This document shows, piece after piece, positions 41,283 to 42,165 of a stretch of 42,165 bases of DNA. A model generated the notes under the pieces. It saw only the letters and a program-made list of their open reading frames with translations, searched no databases and had not been told where the DNA came from. The translations under genes and the position numbers were made by a program. Source of the DNA: Pseudomonas extremorientalis (GTDB lineage Bacteria > Pseudomonadota > Gammaproteobacteria > Pseudomonadales > Pseudomonadaceae); contig NZ_MDGK01000057.1 of NCBI RefSeq assembly GCF_001870465.1, positions 1 through 42,165 of the forward strand. Reading direction: 5' to 3'. Every line of letters begins with the position of its first letter. Positions within the stretch are counted from its first letter, which is position 1.

Positions 41283-42115
41283 TCGATGAGCTGGACGAGC
41301 AGTACGGCGTTAAAAGGTGTTGCCGGGCGTTCGGGGTTAACCGCAGCAGCTTCTATGCCTGGCGCCAGCGCCAGGGCAGAGCAAATCCTGAGCGGGAAAA
41401 GCTCAAAGCCGCGCTGGTCAGGCACCACAAGGCGTCGAGAGAGTCGGCGGGCGCACGTACCTTGTCCAAGGAGCTGCAAGCCAAAGGACATCGTGTCGGA
41501 CGTTACATGGCTCGCAATTTGATGCGCGAGGCTGGCATCGCTAGTCGTCAGCGCAGGCGCCATAAGTACAAGTCGCCGGGCGTGGAGGCCTTGGTGGCGC
41601 CGCATGTGCTCAAGCGGAAATTTGATGTGACGGCGGTTAATCAGGTGTGGTGTGGCGACGTAACGTACATCAAGGTCGGCAAGCGTTGGATGTACTTCGC
41701 CGCCGTTCTGGATCTGTACGCTCGCAGGATCGTAGGCTGGTCGTTCTCGATGATTTCGGATGCCAACCTGACCTGCGAGGCACTACGCATGGCAGTTGAG
41801 CTACGCGGCCATCCCGAGGATGTGTTGTTTCACTCTGACCAAGGTTGCCAGTACACCAGCCATAAATTCCGAAACGCGCTTGTGAAGCATGGGTTTAGGC
41901 AAAGTATGAGCCGTAAAGGCGAGTGCTGGGACAACGCCCCGATGGAGCGTTTCTTTGGTAGTTTGAAATCCGAGTGGGTTCCTGAAACGGGCTACAAACT
42001 GGAGCATGAGGCCCGGGCAGATGTGCAGCGCTATGTCTCGCGCTACAACATCAGCAGGCCTCACAGCTACAACGACTACCGGTCGCCGGTCGCGAAGGAA
42101 AGGTTGGCGGCATGA
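41231..42115 (+). CDS. IS3-family transposase OrfB (catalytic part of OrfAB)
   Basis: The retroviral-integrase-type catalytic half. An N-terminal HTH_21-like region (DELDEQYGVKRCCRAFGV) leads to the rve domain. The DDE triad is complete: Asp in VWCGDVTYI, Asp in LFHSDQGCQY, and Glu in NAPMERFFGSLK, with exactly 35 residues between the second Asp and the Glu. The end RYNISRPHSYNDYRSP is typical. The frame is -1 relative to orfA and is entered at 41231. No stop or frameshift damages it. An internal TTG at 41462 is unlikely to be the functional start because it would remove the N-terminal region. Confidence 0.93.
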   Translation, partial: KKGQCSPAFGRQRSFTLIDELDEQYGVKRCCRAFGVNRSSFYAWRQRQGRANPEREKLKAALVRHHKASRESAGARTLSKELQAKGHRVGRYMARNLMREAGIASRQRRRHKYKSPGVEALVAPHVLKRKFDVTAVNQVWCGDVTYIKVGKRWMYFAAVLDLYARRIVGWSFSMISDANLTCEALRMAVELRGHPEDVLFHSDQGCQYTSHKFRNALVKHGFRQSMSRKGECWDNAPMERFFGSLKSEWVPETGYKLEHEARADVQRYVSRYNISRPHSYNDYRSPVAKERLAA

Positions 42116-42125
42116 ACCTTAATCG

Positions 42126-42151
42126 GTGTCCAAGATTACTTGACCAGTTCA
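42126..42151 (-). repeat. Right terminal inverted repeat of the insertion sequence
   Basis: Read on the minus strand it begins TGAACTGGTC and ends CTTGGACAC; it starts 10 bases after the orfB stop. Confidence 0.92.
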
Positions 42152-42165
42152 AGCCCCCTCCCACA
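42152..42165. repeat. Right part of the interrupted REP palindrome, running off the window
   Basis: AGCCCCCTCCCACA continues the arm begun at 40891 after the duplicated AGC. A second inverted arm, expected about 35 bases further on, would lie outside the window. Confidence 0.9.

Larger units (their letters stand above)
40909..42151 (+). mobile_element. Complete IS3-family insertion sequence, 1243 bp
   Basis: The element is bounded by 26-bp imperfect inverted repeats (40909-40934 and 42126-42151, 21 of 26 identical) that start TGAACTGG and end GGACAC. It is flanked by a 3-bp direct repeat AGC (40906-40908, 42152-42154). It encodes orfA and orfB in the -1 arrangement with a frameshift site, the IS3-family layout. 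All parts look intact, so it may be active. It lies inside a REP palindrome. Confidence 0.95.

Overview
The window looks like a stretch of core chromosome from a fluorescent pseudomonad (Pseudomonas fluorescens group). The coding sequence is GC-rich. Gene order matches, as far as I remember it, the region of other pseudomonads running from purA to near thiC, and several blocks are also conserved in E. coli (tsaE-amiB-mutL-miaA-hfq-hflX-hflK-hflC; nudF-yqiB-cpdA-yqiA-parE). The spacers carry the short palindromic REP pairs typical of this species group. No searches were run; all names rest on reading motifs, lengths and context.

Layout. 1-90: 3' end of a leucine tRNA (anticodon CAG at the very edge) and its terminator. 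199-2783: iron(III) ABC importer binding protein and permease (fbpA, fbpB), with no ATPase gene beside them. 2892-4826: a chemoreceptor. 4966-7497: hisZ-purA. 7791-17239 (minus strand): a nine-gene stress, repair and cell-wall block, nnrD-tsaE-amiB-mutL-miaA-hfq-hflX-hflK-hflC, held together by stop/start overlaps and closed by a terminator. 17303-20840: queG, a TRIC-like membrane protein, orn and rsgA. 20841-21182: the only spacer above 300 bases; it holds structured, possibly relic sequence. 21237-24813: flagellar stator genes motAB, with a good sigma-28 type promoter, divergent from an HDOD/GAF-like regulator. 24871-29541: rhdA, psd, serB and a serB-linked AhpA/YtjB-type membrane protein. 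29729-38664: a PqiC-type lipoprotein, topoisomerase IV (parC, parE) with a phytase-like esterase between them, then yqiA, cpdA, yqiB and nudF. 38858-40853: an RsiV-like lipoprotein and a CytX-type permease. 40909-42151: an intact IS3-family insertion sequence sitting in the middle of a REP palindrome.

Functionally the block is mostly housekeeping: purine and histidine synthesis, tRNA modification (tsaE, miaA, queG), mismatch repair, RNA turnover and riboregulation (orn, hfq), ribosome maturation (rsgA, hflX), membrane quality control (hflKC), chromosome decatenation (parCE), metabolite repair (nnrD, nudF) and cAMP breakdown (cpdA).

I found no clear new multi-gene system. The items most worth a second look are the IS3-family element in the centre of a REP palindrome just upstream of cytX, a region in the serB-linked membrane protein that reads like a degenerate class III nucleotide cyclase domain, the unexplained 20841-21182 spacer, and the two families of REP pairs.
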